A stretch of DNA of 64,000 nucleotides from Bacteroidales bacterium (lineage in GTDB: Bacteria > Bacteroidota > Bacteroidia > Bacteroidales > Muribaculaceae): contig JAJBUG010000061.1 in assembly GCA_020860515.1 (NCBI GenBank), positions 63,012 through 127,011 on the forward strand, given 5' to 3'. Shown here in pieces: positions 1 to 9,142 of this stretch. The number at the start of each line of letters is the position of its first letter. The first letter of the stretch is position 1. The notes beneath the pieces are model-generated. The model made no database searches. It saw only the letters and a list, made by a program, of their open reading frames with translations, and was not told where the DNA came from. The position numbers were made by a program, and so were the translations under genes.

Positions 1-1983
1 TGGAGTAGTTGTGTTCAGGTCGGGGCGGTCGCCAGGATTGTTGTGGAGATTGCTCTTTCCAAGATTCAGGTCATCCAGCTTAGGCTCGGTGAGGCCAGCT
101 ATCACAGGCTGCTCTGGCCCAACCACATCACAAACTATAATCTCGTTGTTGCCACGCTTCAGCCATGGACCTGGGCAATATAATGTCTGCTGGGGACCGA
201 TGCTCCAGAAGCGGCCCAAAGCATGGCCATTGACCCATACCTGGCCTTTGCCCCAGCTGCTCATATCTATAAAGGTGTCGCCCGGACGGCGAACCTTGAA
301 TGTGCCTCGATAATAGCCGCGTGGCATTGATCCCGGTTGCGAACCGAGACTGACGGGCGCTGTGGAACCGATAAGTTCGGCTACCAAGTTGCCGCTTGAT
401 ACATTCTCGTTGAGAGCCATCACAGCCACATCATAATCGTCGGGCATTAAGCTTATCATCCAATTCTTCAAGTTATAGGTGAGTTCATGGCCATCGGCTT
501 CGGTGCTGATAAGCACATTTTCGGTGATGCCTTTGAAGTCCTTAATTGCCCGGCCAAAGTTGATGCGTCCCATGCCCTCAACCAAGATTTCAAGCTTAGC
601 ACCGGCTGGAATAGCTGGCAGGAGAATGGATTTTTCGTTCTTTACGCGGTCGATTTTGCCTACGTATTCACCATTGACAAACACTTGTGAGAAATCATGG
701 CTATCGTTGATAGTGAGCGAAGCTCCTGCTGGGATTTCCGGAAGGGTGGTAGAGTAAAGCACGCAGCCCCAGCCTTGGTCGAGCGGCTCCATTGGCACTA
801 CATCGCGATTCTCAACGATTGAGGCAATGCCATTGGTGAGTGGCGAGTAGTCGGTCATCTCGAACTCTGGGATTGCGATTATGGGGTTGGCTCGCGGCAC
901 GGGTGGCAATTTCTTATCACTGTATTTTTGCAAGGTCTCTCGCAGCAGGTGATATTTTGGCGTGGCAGTGCCCCATTCGCTGATGGGTGCGTCGTAGTCA
1001 TATGACGTTACATCAGGTGCAAATCCAGGACTGTTGGCTCCAGCCCAATGACCGAATGATGTGCCGCCGTGAGTCATATAAAGCGAGAAGCTGATTCCCT
1101 TGCTTAGCATCTCATCGATGCCATCCACCATATCATCGGCTGGGCGAGTTTCGTGGTTGGCTCCCCATTTGTCGAACCATCCGCTCCAAAATTCTGAGCA
1201 CATCAGCGGTGAGTTGGGACGCAGTTCCTTAAGACGCTTGAATTGGTTATCGATATTGGCGCCAGTGCCGAAATTCATGGTCCAAATCAGGTCGTCGAGG
1301 CCATTGTGCTCGAAGTTGCTGGCCCAGTCGCACTGAAACAGGGCCACATTGTCGAAACCCGCTTCTTTTACGATATCGCGGATTTCAGCCACGTATGGCT
1401 TGTTGGTGCCATAGCTGCCATATTCATTCTCAACCTGCACCATGATGATGGGGCCTCCCTTGTCAATAGTCAGAGGGCCGAGCTGCTTGCCAACTTCGCC
1501 CTCGAATTTGCGCACACGCTCCATAAAATAGGGGTCTTGCTCGCGCAGCCGAATGTCATTCTTTTTGAGCAGCCACCAGGGCAGACCGCCCATTTCCCAT
1601 TCAGCGCAAACGTAAGGCCCAGGGCGGACAATCACGTACATGCCATGCTTCTGAGCCAAGCGGCAAAACTCGGCAATGTCGTTGTTGCCAGTGAAATCAA
1701 ATTTGTCTTTTTGTGGTTCGTGGATGTTCCAGAACACGTAGAGACACAGGGTGTTCATGCCAAGAGCTTTGCACATTTCAATTCGATGCTCCCAGTATTC
1801 CTTAGGAATGCGGGGATAATGCAGCTCGGCTGCTTTTACTACAAATGGCTCGCCATTGAGCAGGAAGGTGCCGTCGCCAGCCTCAAATGTGCCAGGGGTA
1901 GAAGTGGCAGTTTTTGCTTTTGCCGCTGTCATTGGCAATAAGGCCAAGCAGGTAGCAAGCAATGTCAAAAGTATCTTTTTCAT
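1..1983 (-). CDS. GH35 beta-galactosidase, exported, C-terminus cut by window edge
   Basis: The frame is open from ATG at 1983 to the left edge (661 codons, no stop seen), so the gene is partial. The product starts with a signal peptide (MKKILLTLLATCLALLP...) followed by a GH35 TIM barrel that begins around AELHYPRIP. The family acid/base motif ENEYGSYG puts the catalytic Glu at residue 187, and SEFWSGWF gives the nucleophile Glu at about 264. The C-terminal part carries jelly-roll segments usual for GH35, ending in GRFWSIGPQQTLY-like sequence. The enzyme should remove terminal beta-galactose in the periplasm or at the surface. It lies 9 bp after the GH43-like gene and is probably cotranscribed with it. 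GH35 assignment is firm; the natural substrate is not visible. Confidence 0.93.
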   Translation of the reverse strand, partial: MKKILLTLLATCLALLPMTAAKAKTATSTPGTFEAGDGTFLLNGEPFVVKAAELHYPRIPKEYWEHRIEMCKALGMNTLCLYVFWNIHEPQKDKFDFTGNNDIAEFCRLAQKHGMYVIVRPGPYVCAEWEMGGLPWWLLKKNDIRLREQDPYFMERVRKFEGEVGKQLGPLTIDKGGPIIMVQVENEYGSYGTNKPYVAEIRDIVKEAGFDNVALFQCDWASNFEHNGLDDLIWTMNFGTGANIDNQFKRLKELRPNSPLMCSEFWSGWFDKWGANHETRPADDMVDGIDEMLSKGISFSLYMTHGGTSFGHWAGANSPGFAPDVTSYDYDAPISEWGTATPKYHLLRETLQKYSDKKLPPVPRANPIIAIPEFEMTDYSPLTNGIASIVENRDVVPMEPLDQGWGCVLYSTTLPEIPAGASLTINDSHDFSQVFVNGEYVGKIDRVKNEKSILLPAIPAGAKLEILVEGMGRINFGRAIKDFKGITENVLISTEADGHELTYNLKNWMISLMPDDYDVAVMALNENVSSGNLVAELIGSTAPVSLGSQPGSMPRGYYRGTFKVRRPGDTFIDMSSWGKGQVWVNGHALGRFWSIGPQQTLYCPGPWLKRGNNEIIVCDVVGPEQPVIAGLTEPKLDDLNLGKSNLHNNPGDRPDLNTTTP

Positions 1984-1992
1984 ATAGTGATT

Positions 1993-2946
1993 TTATTTAT
2001 AAGCTTCGAGTAAGCGGTCGCGCTCGGCGGCGGTAATAGGAATCACAGTGCCGTGGCGTGGATGGAAGTCCATTGTGACTTCTTGTGGCACCACTGAGAA
2101 ATGTTCAAGGTCTGTAGTTTCGGTAAATTCATAACGGCCCTTCTTATATACATCGTACATAAGAATGTATTTGTCTTGGTCAATCAGCTTGAATGTGCCT
2201 GCCCCCTCCACAGCATCTTCGGTGCATTGCTTGTATTCAGGATTTTCAATCCAATGGCCAGATGTCAGCGAGTTGGTCTGGGCTATGCGTATGCCATCGC
2301 CATGGCCTTCGGTTTTGTAAAATAGATAATATGAGCCGTCTTTGGCTACGATGTCGCCATCGATGCAGCTCTTCTGGTCTTCGGGCAAGAAAAATATCCT
2401 TGGTTCACCTTCCAGGTCGGTAAACTCAGGGTTGGCGTAGGCATAATAAATGATGTCAGGGCCATCAGCATACTGCATGCTCCAGTATACAAGATATTTC
2501 TGAGCTTCGGGGTCAAAGATTGTCTGAGGAGCCCACACGCGTTTAAGGTTTTCTTGCTTCTTATATTTCTTCTGCATATTGATTACTGAGGATGTCCAGT
2601 TTACCAAGTCGGTGCTGCGCATCAGTACCATTGCGCGGTTGGAGTCCCAGCCGTTGGCGCATACCATGTCGGTGGCTACCATATAGAAGCAGCTGTCACC
2701 CTCGGCTCGCAGGATATGAGGATCGCGCATGCCGCCAGTGCTGCTAATCTGCTTTGAGTCCAGCACTGGCCGCCCATCATTGAGAGCATGAAAGTTGTAA
2801 CCATCATCGCTCAGGGCGAAGCAAATTTGCTCCTGGTCGATATGATTGCCAGTGAAGTAGGTAAAAAGATAACCTGCGTATGGCTCCTGAGCCGAGACAG
2901 CAGCTCCAAAAGCCACCGCAGCAAGAAATGTAAAGAATTTTCTCAT
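1993..2946 (-). CDS. GH43-like five-bladed glycosidase, exported
   Basis: A 317-residue protein. I chose the ATG at 2946 because it gives a clean signal peptide (MRKFFTFLAAVAFGAAVSA/QEP); an upstream in-frame ATG at 3009 would only add a non-signal leader that overlaps the promoter. The body resembles family 43 beta-propeller glycosidases: GYLFTYFTGN near the mature N-terminus, GGMRDPHILR, VWAPQTIFDPE and CIDGDIV, spaced as expected for blade motifs with acidic catalytic residues. Members usually act on alpha-L-arabinofuranosides, beta-xylosides or beta-galactans; I cannot choose between these. It is the first gene of a two-gene operon with the GH35 beta-galactosidase, which may hint at a galactose-containing substrate (inference). 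Confidence 0.82.
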   Translation of the reverse strand: MRKFFTFLAAVAFGAAVSAQEPYAGYLFTYFTGNHIDQEQICFALSDDGYNFHALNDGRPVLDSKQISSTGGMRDPHILRAEGDSCFYMVATDMVCANGWDSNRAMVLMRSTDLVNWTSSVINMQKKYKKQENLKRVWAPQTIFDPEAQKYLVYWSMQYADGPDIIYYAYANPEFTDLEGEPRIFFLPEDQKSCIDGDIVAKDGSYYLFYKTEGHGDGIRIAQTNSLTSGHWIENPEYKQCTEDAVEGAGTFKLIDQDKYILMYDVYKKGRYEFTETTDLEHFSVVPQEVTMDFHPRHGTVIPITAAERDRLLEAYK

Positions 2947-2986
2947 GATATGATGTGGTATTTTTATTAGGGTGAAGTTTACCTTG

Positions 2987-3017
2987 CAAAGATAGCAAAA
3001 ATTTGTCATTTAACAAA
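2987..3017 (-). promoter_or_regulatory. Promoter of the GH43-GH35 operon
   Basis: On the minus strand a -7 element TATCTTTG (2987-2994) and a -33 TTTG (3014-3017) are separated by 19 nt, matching the Bacteroidetes primary sigma consensus TTTG-N19/20-TAnnTTTG. The start ATG is about 40 nt downstream. Confidence 0.7.
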
Positions 3018-3121
3018 GCTTCCTCCCTCCTTTGCACAACTGAGACATGGGGATGCATCAAAACTGTCTCACTTTAGAGCTTGAAATCTAAATACTAGGA
3101 TGTGTCATAATGCAAACTCAA

Positions 3122-3260
3122 CACGGAATCCCAGCGGGATTCTTTCCAATAGATACCAAAATGCCCTAAAAAAATACAAAATCGGTGCCAAAGGCACCGA
3201 TTTTGTAGGGGGAATGTGAATCCTAATGACTAATTGAAAGAATCCCGCTGGGATTCCGTG
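3122..3260. repeat. Inverted pair of a 25-bp dispersed palindromic repeat
   Basis: A 25-bp sequence at 3122-3146 recurs exactly, inverted, at 3236-3260. Each copy holds the small palindrome GAATCCC-N3-GGGATTC followed by TTTC. A related copy lies at 58406-58426 (loop GTA instead of AGC or GCT). The pair brackets the terminator at 3178-3204 in the gap between rmlD and the GH43 operon. Nothing else is seen in this gap. Confidence 0.75.
3178..3204 (-). terminator. Intrinsic terminator of the thioesterase-porT-fcl-rmlA-rmlD operon
   Basis: A perfect 12-bp stem, AAAATCGGTGCC, with a 3-nt loop and the complementary arm ending in TTTT. It lies 87 bp beyond the rmlD stop. It is symmetric, so it can act on either strand. 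Confidence 0.8.
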
Positions 3261-3290
3261 GGAAGTCGCTCGAGATACAACCTCATCTTT

Positions 3291-4175
3291 TTACTTAAGG
3301 TTGGCGAGGCAGGTGCGGAGGCTGTCGGTCCAGTAGGGGATGGTGATGCCGAGGTCGCGTTTGATCTTGGTTTTGTCGAGCACTGAATAGCTGGGGCGCA
3401 CCACGGGCGAGGGGAACTCATCGCTGTGGCAGGGCTGGATGTCACACTCGGTATTTCCAGCATATTCGGCAATCATCTTGGTGAAATCATACCATGAACA
3501 TACCCCCTCGTTGCTGTAGTGGTAGATCTGGTTGATGGCTTTAGGCTCTTGGCTTTCGTAATCCTTGATTACGGCCTCGATGGCGCGAGCCAAGTCGAGG
3601 CCGTAAGTGGGTGTGCCAACCTGATCGAAAACAACCTTTAGCTGGGGCTTGGTGGCAGTAAGGTTGAGCATCGTTTTCACGAAATTCTTGCCAAACTCGC
3701 TATAGAGCCAAGCAGTGCGCAGAATCACATATTTGCACCCGCTGTTCTTTATAACTTCCTCACCATGCAGCTTGGTCAGCCCATACACTCCAGTGGGATT
3801 GGCCGGCTCCTCCTCAGTGCGCGGAGTATTGCCAAGCGAACCGCCGAACACATAATCAGTGCTGACGTGGATAAGCAATCCATTCCTTTCGCGCATGGCT
3901 TCAGCCAAATTTTCAGCCGCTTTGGCGTTGAGTTTTTCGGCAAACTCTTTGTCACTCTCTGCCTTGTCCACATTGGTGTAGGCGGCGCAATTCACAATGA
4001 TGTCGATATCATGCTTGCGCACCATATCCTTCACAGCATCGGGGTCGGTGATGTCGAGCTTTACGATATCATCGCCAACTACGTCGGAGAAGATATAATT
4101 GTCGTGAGAATCACGGGCTACGATGCGCATCTCGTTGCCCAGTTGGCCATTGGCTCCTGTTACTAATATATTCAT
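3291..4175 (-). CDS. rmlD: dTDP-4-dehydrorhamnose reductase
   Basis: A 294-residue short-chain dehydrogenase of the RmlD family that reduces dTDP-4-keto-L-rhamnose to dTDP-L-rhamnose with NAD(P)H, the last step in making the rhamnose donor for surface polysaccharide. The N-terminus [13 protein letters not shown] has the Rossmann glycine motif (residues 7-13). STDYVF (105-110) and Tyr131-x3-Lys135 (YGLTK) give the catalytic Ser/Thr-Tyr-Lys set. The length is normal for the family. Its start overlaps the rmlA stop by 4 bp (ATGA), showing translational coupling. RmlB and RmlC, the two intervening enzymes, are not in this window. Confidence 0.94.
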   Translation of the reverse strand: MNILVTGANGQLGNEMRIVARDSHDNYIFSDVVGDDIVKLDITDPDAVKDMVRKHDIDIIVNCAAYTNVDKAESDKEFAEKLNAKAAENLAEAMRERNGLLIHVSTDYVFGGSLGNTPRTEEEPANPTGVYGLTKLHGEEVIKNSGCKYVILRTAWLYSEFGKNFVKTMLNLTATKPQLKVVFDQVGTPTYGLDLARAIEAVIKDYESQEPKAINQIYHYSNEGVCSWYDFTKMIAEYAGNTECDIQPCHSDEFPSPVVRPSYSVLDKTKIKRDLGITIPYWTDSLRTCLANLK

Positions 4176-5053
4176 AGCTTGCCTTCTGCCAATTTATAGA
4201 GATACTGACCGTAATTGTTCTTCATCATAGGCTTGGCAATCTCGCGCAGACGATCGGCCGAAATCCATCCGCGATTGAACGCAATGCCTTCAAGGCAGGC
4301 AATCTTTAGACCCTGACGCTTTTCAAGCACCTCGACATAGATCGAAGCCTCGGCCAGGGAATCATGAGTGCCAGTGTCGAGCCAAGCAAAGCCACGGTCG
4401 AGTGTGCCCACTTTGAGCTCTCCATCCTTAAGGAACTCTTGGTTGACAGTGGTGATTTCCAGTTCGCCGCGAGCCGACGGCTTGATATGCTTGGCCACCT
4501 CTACTACCTTGTTGGGATAGAAATAAAGGCCTACCACTGCATAATTGCTCTTGGGATTCTTGGGCTTTTCCTCGATTGAGAGGCAGTTGCCCTCAGTGTC
4601 AAACTCGGCTACGCCGTAACGCTCGGGGTCGTCAACCCAATATCCGAATACGGTAGCTTTGCCTTCTTTTTCGGCAGTGTGCACAGCCTCGTTAAGCTGT
4701 TTGCTGAAGCCTGAGCCATGGAAGATGTTGTCGCCAAGCACCAGGCATACCGAATCGTCGCCGATGAATTTCTCACCGATGATGAAGGCTTGTGCCAGGC
4801 CGTCGGGCGATGGCTGCTCGGCATATTCAAAGCGCACGCCGTAGTCGCTGCCATCGCCAAGCAGGCGCTTGAATGCTGGCAGGTCCTGGGGAGTGGAGAT
4901 AATTAGGATGTCACGAATTCCGGCTTTCATCAGCACAGAAATCGGGTAATAGACCATTGGCTTGTCAAAGACTGGGAGCAACTGCTTGCTCACAGCCTTT
5001 GTGATGGGGTAGAGGCGAGTGCCGCTACCGCCGGCTAATACTATTCCTTTCAT
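4172..5053 (-). CDS. rmlA: glucose-1-phosphate thymidylyltransferase
   Basis: A 293-residue nucleotidyltransferase that joins glucose-1-phosphate and dTTP to give dTDP-glucose, the first step of dTDP-rhamnose synthesis. It shows the family signature GGSGTRL (residues 8-14), [11 protein letters not shown] (23-33), a VLGDNIFHG metal/sugar region and [19 protein letters not shown]. Full length for RmlA. It lies 34 bp after fcl and overlaps rmlD by 4 bp. In many Bacteroidales rmlC lies between rmlA and rmlD; here the two are directly fused in an operon without it. Confidence 0.95.
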   Translation of the reverse strand: MKGIVLAGGSGTRLYPITKAVSKQLLPVFDKPMVYYPISVLMKAGIRDILIISTPQDLPAFKRLLGDGSDYGVRFEYAEQPSPDGLAQAFIIGEKFIGDDSVCLVLGDNIFHGSGFSKQLNEAVHTAEKEGKATVFGYWVDDPERYGVAEFDTEGNCLSIEEKPKNPKSNYAVVGLYFYPNKVVEVAKHIKPSARGELEITTVNQEFLKDGELKVGTLDRGFAWLDTGTHDSLAEASIYVEVLEKRQGLKIACLEGIAFNRGWISADRLREIAKPMMKNNYGQYLYKLAEGKL

Positions 5054-5087
5054 GATTTACAGTATATAGGATGTTAATAGGGAACAT

Positions 5088-6029
5088 TTAACGCTCGGTC
5101 CGCATGGGGTTGGAGAGGAAGTCATGGTAGGCGAGGCAGAGGCCATCACGCAGCTCGGTGGTATAGGTCCAGCCAAGCGATGCGGCCTTGCTCACATCGA
5201 GCAGCTTGCGTGGAGTGCCGTTAGGCCGAGTGGCATCCCACAGGATTTCCCCTGTGTAGCCCACCACTTCAGCTACCAATTCGGTGAGCTCTTTTATGGT
5301 CAGCTCTTTGCCAGTGCCTGCGTTTACGGTCTCGTTGCCACTGTAATTGTTCATCAGAAACACACAGAGATTGGCCAGGTCATCTACATAGAGAAACTCG
5401 CGCAGCGGGCTGCCATCGCCCCAGCATGTCACTGATGGGGCTCCTGCAATCTTAGCCTCATGGAACCGCCGAATCAGTGCGGGTACCACATGGCTATGCT
5501 CGGGGTGGTAATTGTCGTTGGGCCCATACAGATTGGTGGGCATTACCGATATATAATCAGTGCCGTACTGGCGGTTGAGGTATTCGCAATATTTCAATCC
5601 CGAAATTTTGGCTAAGGCGTATGCCTCGTTGGTCTTTTCCAAAGCCGACGTAAGCAAGCATGATTCAGGCATAGGCTGCGGAGCCAGGCGAGGATAAATG
5701 CAACTGCTTCCCAAAAACTGGAGCTTACGGCAGCCATTGCGCCAAGCTGCATGGATTACATTCATTTCGAGAATCATGTTGTCGTACATGAAATCGGCCA
5801 ATGCCTCCTGGTTGGCTACGATTCCTCCCACCTTTGCCGCAGCCAGGAATACATATTCAGGCCGCTCTTGCTCAAAGAATCTCTCCACAGCCTCTTGCCG
5901 CGTGAGATCGAGCTGGGAGTGAGTGCGAGTAATGATGGTGTGGTAGCCTTGGCGCTGGAGTTCGCGCACAATGGCCGAACCCACCATGCCTCGGTGGCCA
6001 GCAACATATATTTTTGAGTCTTTTTCCAT
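5088..6029 (-). CDS. fcl: GDP-L-fucose synthase
   Basis: A 313-residue bifunctional epimerase/reductase of the SDR family that converts GDP-4-keto-6-deoxymannose to GDP-L-fucose using NADPH. It has the nucleotide-binding GHRGMVGSA (residues 11-19), the active-site SSCIYP (108-113) and Tyr137-x3-Lys141 (YALAK). Its partner GDP-mannose 4,6-dehydratase (gmd), often adjacent, is not in the window. It sits between porT and rmlA in a five-gene operon, consistent with supply of deoxysugar nucleotides for capsule, LPS or protein glycosylation. Confidence 0.94.
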   Translation of the reverse strand: MEKDSKIYVAGHRGMVGSAIVRELQRQGYHTIITRTHSQLDLTRQEAVERFFEQERPEYVFLAAAKVGGIVANQEALADFMYDNMILEMNVIHAAWRNGCRKLQFLGSSCIYPRLAPQPMPESCLLTSALEKTNEAYALAKISGLKYCEYLNRQYGTDYISVMPTNLYGPNDNYHPEHSHVVPALIRRFHEAKIAGAPSVTCWGDGSPLREFLYVDDLANLCVFLMNNYSGNETVNAGTGKELTIKELTELVAEVVGYTGEILWDATRPNGTPRKLLDVSKAASLGWTYTTELRDGLCLAYHDFLSNPMRTER

Positions 6030-6030
6030 G

Positions 6031-6057
6031 GTTCAAAATAGCGAAATAGTTTTGAAC
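6031..6057 (-). other. Short inverted repeat between porT and fcl
   Basis: GTTCAAAA (6031-6038) and TTTTGAAC (6050-6057) form an 8-bp stem with an 11-nt loop in the 39-bp gap. It has no T-run beyond the stem, so attenuation within the operon is only a possibility. Confidence 0.3.
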
Positions 6058-6068
6058 TTTCCTAAATC

Positions 6069-6794
6069 CTATTCGAAATAGAATGTAAGCACGATCATGC
6101 GCGAGGTGGCTTTACTCAGGGATTGGGTGAATTTCAGCTTGCTTGGGTCGTCGGCCAGATCAGGGCGCTTATCGTCGAGTACATTGCTTAGACCGAAGCA
6201 GAATTTCACCTCGGGTATGAATTTGAAGTATGGAAGATAAAAATCGGTGCCAAAGCCGATGGAGAGATACAGGTCGCTTGACTTAAGACGCAGATAATCA
6301 CTGTGCTTCTTGGTCACATCGAATGCTGGCATTATGCCAGCCACCATATAGGGGCGGAAGTTGCGCAGGCGCACAGCATTGTATTTTATATCGATTGGCA
6401 GCACCACATAGGTGGCCTTTAGGTTCTGGCGCTCGGTCTCTCCTGTATTGCTCTCGATCATGCGCAAGTTGCGGTTGCCAAAATAGAGGCCTGGCGACAG
6501 GCGGAGAGAAAAATAGGTGCTGAGGCGAAAATCCACTACTCCGTTGACGCAAAAGCCAGGCGAGTAGTCGGGCTGTTCGATAAACCATGACTCGCCGTTG
6601 TCGGTAACATAGCCATTATGTGTAAAAAGGAGATTCTGGGTATGAAGTCCGACAGAGAACCCAAGGTGCCAAGCGCGCAAGTCGGCATAAGGCCGGTTGA
6701 GCACCTTGTCGTTCATATATCGGCCCTTAGCCTCGGCTGAGGCAGTCAAGGCTAAGGTGAATATTATAAATAGTATGCGGCGTAATACTTTCAT
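6069..6794 (-). CDS. porT: PorT-family outer-membrane beta-barrel protein
   Basis: A 241-residue protein from the ATG at 6794, chosen because it begins a signal peptide (MKVLRRILFIIFTLALTASAEAKG); upstream in-frame sequence is arginine/proline-rich and overlaps the preceding gene. The mature part starts with a NRPYADLRAWHLGFSVG-like segment and then an alternating beta-barrel pattern (FSLRLSPGLYFGNRNL, YVVLPIDIKYNAVRLRN), typical of PorT, an outer-membrane component needed for type IX secretion in Porphyromonas. It ends in YFE rather than a plain aromatic residue. It lies 8 bp after the acyl-ACP thioesterase. Several exported proteins in this window carry C-termini resembling type IX sorting domains, which fits the assignment. 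Confidence 0.8.
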   Translation of the reverse strand: MKVLRRILFIIFTLALTASAEAKGRYMNDKVLNRPYADLRAWHLGFSVGLHTQNLLFTHNGYVTDNGESWFIEQPDYSPGFCVNGVVDFRLSTYFSLRLSPGLYFGNRNLRMIESNTGETERQNLKATYVVLPIDIKYNAVRLRNFRPYMVAGIMPAFDVTKKHSDYLRLKSSDLYLSIGFGTDFYLPYFKFIPEVKFCFGLSNVLDDKRPDLADDPSKLKFTQSLSKATSRMIVLTFYFE

Positions 6795-6802
6795 TAATAA
6801 GA

Positions 6803-7570
6803 TTAACGCACCCCGTGGCTTATTATTGTATAATCGCGGGGCTCGAAGCGGAGCAGGGCGCGGCACAGGGCTTTGTCGCCATCCACCAATTCGGCCAGGG
6901 TGGTATCAGCAGCTGTGGGATCCTGGCAAAGGCGCACTTCCACGCGCTCGTCGTAGTATGCCTCGTGGATGTAAGCAATCTCGAATCGGCACAGACGGTT
7001 GTGGTCGTGGAAATCGAGAGTCCATTGATTGAGCAGCAGCTCGATGTAACGTGAAGAATTTACGTGGCGGTTGAAATCAAGGTCGCAATATGTAAAGGTG
7101 TAAGGCATGCTGGTGTACTGGGCCAGGGGCTTGAGCCTTCCCGGCTTGTTCACTGGGCACTGTTTGTCGGGTATCACGTCGCGAATCCACTCCATGTGGC
7201 TTATGTCGGCCACGGCGCGAGTCTCCACGTTGAGCACTGCCCACATTGTGCGCGCCCAGCCAATTGTGGCTCCATCGCCATCAAGAATCTCAAAGTCGCG
7301 CTCCGAGAACAGGCGGTTGATGCTGCTCACCCAGGTGCGAATGGTGTAATGCTCGTTAACCTCGGGGAATCGATGCATCTCCACAGCCACTCGGCTCAGC
7401 ACCCAGGTGCCTTTGCGCTCGACCAGGCTTTCGTAGCCTATGCCAAGGGTGTCAGCATGGAGGGTGGCAATTTCGATCAAACGGTTGATGAGCAGCGTAA
7501 TTGGCATTCTCTTCTCGGGGTTGCACTCAGCCGGCGTCAAAAAATACTGTTGTGTAAATATCTTTTCCAT
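6803..7570 (-). CDS. acyl-ACP thioesterase
   Basis: A 255-residue double-hotdog protein of the FatA/FatB-like acyl-ACP thioesterase family. It should hydrolyse acyl-acyl carrier protein to release free fatty acid in the cytoplasm. The second hotdog holds DLDFNRHVNSSRYIE, with the conserved Asp165-x-Asn167-x-His169 catalytic group; the first holds GTWVLSRVAVEM and RTMWAVLNVET. The length is standard for bacterial members. It is the first gene of the operon leading to porT, fcl, rmlA and rmlD. A -7-like TACCTTTG lies on the minus strand at 7656-7663, without a good -33. Confidence 0.88.
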   Translation of the reverse strand: MEKIFTQQYFLTPAECNPEKRMPITLLINRLIEIATLHADTLGIGYESLVERKGTWVLSRVAVEMHRFPEVNEHYTIRTWVSSINRLFSERDFEILDGDGATIGWARTMWAVLNVETRAVADISHMEWIRDVIPDKQCPVNKPGRLKPLAQYTSMPYTFTYCDLDFNRHVNSSRYIELLLNQWTLDFHDHNRLCRFEIAYIHEAYYDERVEVRLCQDPTAADTTLAELVDGDKALCRALLRFEPRDYTIISHGVR

Positions 7571-7769
7571 AAATTTAGTTGAATTTGTGGTTGGTTTTGA
7601 CCAGGTTCTTTGTTTATTTTATCATTAAAATGCTTTAAAAATTAAGTTCATACCACAAAGGTAATAAAATTTTTCCAATCCATAAATATTTGATTGAAGT
7701 TTCTTTTGAAAGAATCGTTATCAGATTTTTGCCAAATCAAGTGGCAGGTTTTGTACGTTAAAGGCGCAG

Positions 7770-7796
7770 CGTACGATTTCTGATATTAATCGTACG
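7770..7796. promoter_or_regulatory. Operator-like inverted repeat upstream of the glycan locus
   Basis: CGTACGATT (7770-7778) and AATCGTACG (7788-7796) are perfect 9-bp inverted arms with a 9-nt spacer, ending 8 bp before the -33 region of the locus promoter. Spacing and position suit binding of a dimeric regulator. The rest of the 367-bp gap between the thioesterase gene and 7938 is AT-rich with no gene. Confidence 0.5.
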
Positions 7797-7804
7797 AAAA
7801 CGAA

Positions 7805-7834
7805 CTTGTGAGATTTAATCTATATTTAACTTTG
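7805..7834 (+). promoter_or_regulatory. Promoter of the glycan-utilisation locus
   Basis: CTTG (7805-7808) and TAACTTTG (7827-7834) are separated by 18 nt, close to the Bacteroidetes consensus. Transcription would start near 7839 and leave a leader of about 100 nt before the ATG at 7938. Confidence 0.65.
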
Positions 7835-7937
7835 CACCGTGAAATTTTGAAACACACAGTTAACATAATTGGTGCACTCAATTTCCAAACTCAATTTTAA
7901 ATCAATTCTTTAATAAACCAACACACTCAGAAAGGTA

Positions 7938-9080
7938 ATGAAAAAGATCTTACTTCTTTCGGTAATGGGGCTCACCGGCGCAAGTGCTTTCGCCTTGAAT
8001 GACATCACCCCCGGAGGCTACCTCTTTAACAATGTGACTGACTTCAACTATCACCACCTTGTGTATGGCACTTCTAATATTGCCTCACCCGTATGGAGCA
8101 CCATCGAAGGTGACACCTACTACAACGACGGCCTCGTAGTGCTGGCTGGCAACCTGGCAAAGGGATTCGGCAAGAACAACAGCACACCCACCGAACTCAG
8201 CGAGTCAGAGGGTCCCAGCTATGTAGCTGAGGGTACCGCTATCGTAAACCTTGGCGGCGAAGTAGGCCACGTACTGGCTATCAGCGGCATGAAATCCAAC
8301 ATCAACGACCGCATCAAGGAGCTCTACGGCGTAGAGATGAACATCCCCAAGATGAGCGAAAATCCCGGCTGGTACAACATGAACTTCTTTATCGATCCCA
8401 ACTGGCTCACCAAGGACGGATCTGACGACTACTATAATGTACGCGCACGCATCACCTGCAACTTCTACGAGAACGAAATCACCGACGGCAACGTACTGGC
8501 ATCAGCTTTCCTCGTAGGCAACCAGGGCAACTTGGCATCGAACAATACTGGCACCAACATTACCACCGACATGTTCGTGAAGATGAACGAGGACTTCGAG
8601 CCTATCGATGACAATGGCGAGGTATCTGACGACTATTACTGGGATCCCAACAAGTGGATCGTGTATGAGGTGAACATGAAGGTTATGCCCGACGATGGCG
8701 ATGGCACCACCTATGCACCCGTGCGTCTGAAATATGATGTCAAGGCTGATCCTTTGATGAGCGGCACCATGTTTATCAAATCAGTTGAGTTCTTCATTCC
8801 CACCCAGGATGAGGCTGTAAACACTGGCGTGCCCCAAATCGAAACCATCACCCTCAACGCAAAGCCCGAGGCAGCTGGCATCTCAAATGTGGCAGTGGAC
8901 CTGACTCAAGCTGGCGTAAGCATCAACGGCCGCGTGGCTACCTTCACTGATCCAGCACTGGTATTCAACACCATGGGCGCACAGGTAGCAAGCGTAGCAG
9001 CCAACGAAGGCGTGAGCCTGCTTCCCGGCGTGTATGTGGCAACCGTTAACGGCAAGAGCGTTAAGTTTGTCATTAAGTAA
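7938..9080 (+). CDS. Exported protein of unknown function with sorting-like C-terminus
   Basis: A 380-residue protein with a signal peptide (MKKILLLSVMGLTGASAFA). I do not recognise the main domain (residues about 20-300). It is rich in Asp, Asn and Tyr (GGYLFNNVTDFNYHHLVYG, SDDYYNVRARITCNFYEN) and looks like a secreted beta-sandwich. The last 70 residues (GISNVAVDL... to GVYVATVNGKSVKFVIK) resemble a type IX secretion type A sorting domain, predicting export and surface attachment or release. It is the first gene after the locus promoter and lies upstream of the LamG-GH18 gene, so a role in binding or processing the same glycan is inferred from position only. Confidence 0.75.
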   Translation: MKKILLLSVMGLTGASAFALNDITPGGYLFNNVTDFNYHHLVYGTSNIASPVWSTIEGDTYYNDGLVVLAGNLAKGFGKNNSTPTELSESEGPSYVAEGTAIVNLGGEVGHVLAISGMKSNINDRIKELYGVEMNIPKMSENPGWYNMNFFIDPNWLTKDGSDDYYNVRARITCNFYENEITDGNVLASAFLVGNQGNLASNNTGTNITTDMFVKMNEDFEPIDDNGEVSDDYYWDPNKWIVYEVNMKVMPDDGDGTTYAPVRLKYDVKADPLMSGTMFIKSVEFFIPTQDEAVNTGVPQIETITLNAKPEAAGISNVAVDLTQAGVSINGRVATFTDPALVFNTMGAQVASVAANEGVSLLPGVYVATVNGKSVKFVIK

Positions 9081-9119
9081 CAGAATCTGATATAGTTATA
9101 CAATTTCTGAGGAGGCCCT

Positions 9120-9142
9120 GGTGCGACGATGGATGTCGCGCC
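9120..9142 (+). other. GC-rich hairpin in the 9081-9254 gap
   Basis: GGTGCGAC (9120-9127) and GTCGCGCC (9135-9142) pair over 8 bp (one G-U) around a 7-nt loop. There is no T-run, so it is not a classical terminator. It may stabilise or attenuate the transcript between the first gene and the GH18 gene. Nothing else is seen in this gap. Confidence 0.35.

Noticed and set aside
1243..1941. Plus-strand frame of 232 residues inside the GH35 gene
   Set aside because: Shadow of the GH35 coding frame, which has full catalytic motifs on the minus strand.
3122..3260. Insertion sequence ends
   Set aside because: The inverted 25-mers enclose only 89 bp with a terminator and no transposase; they look like a REP-type element.
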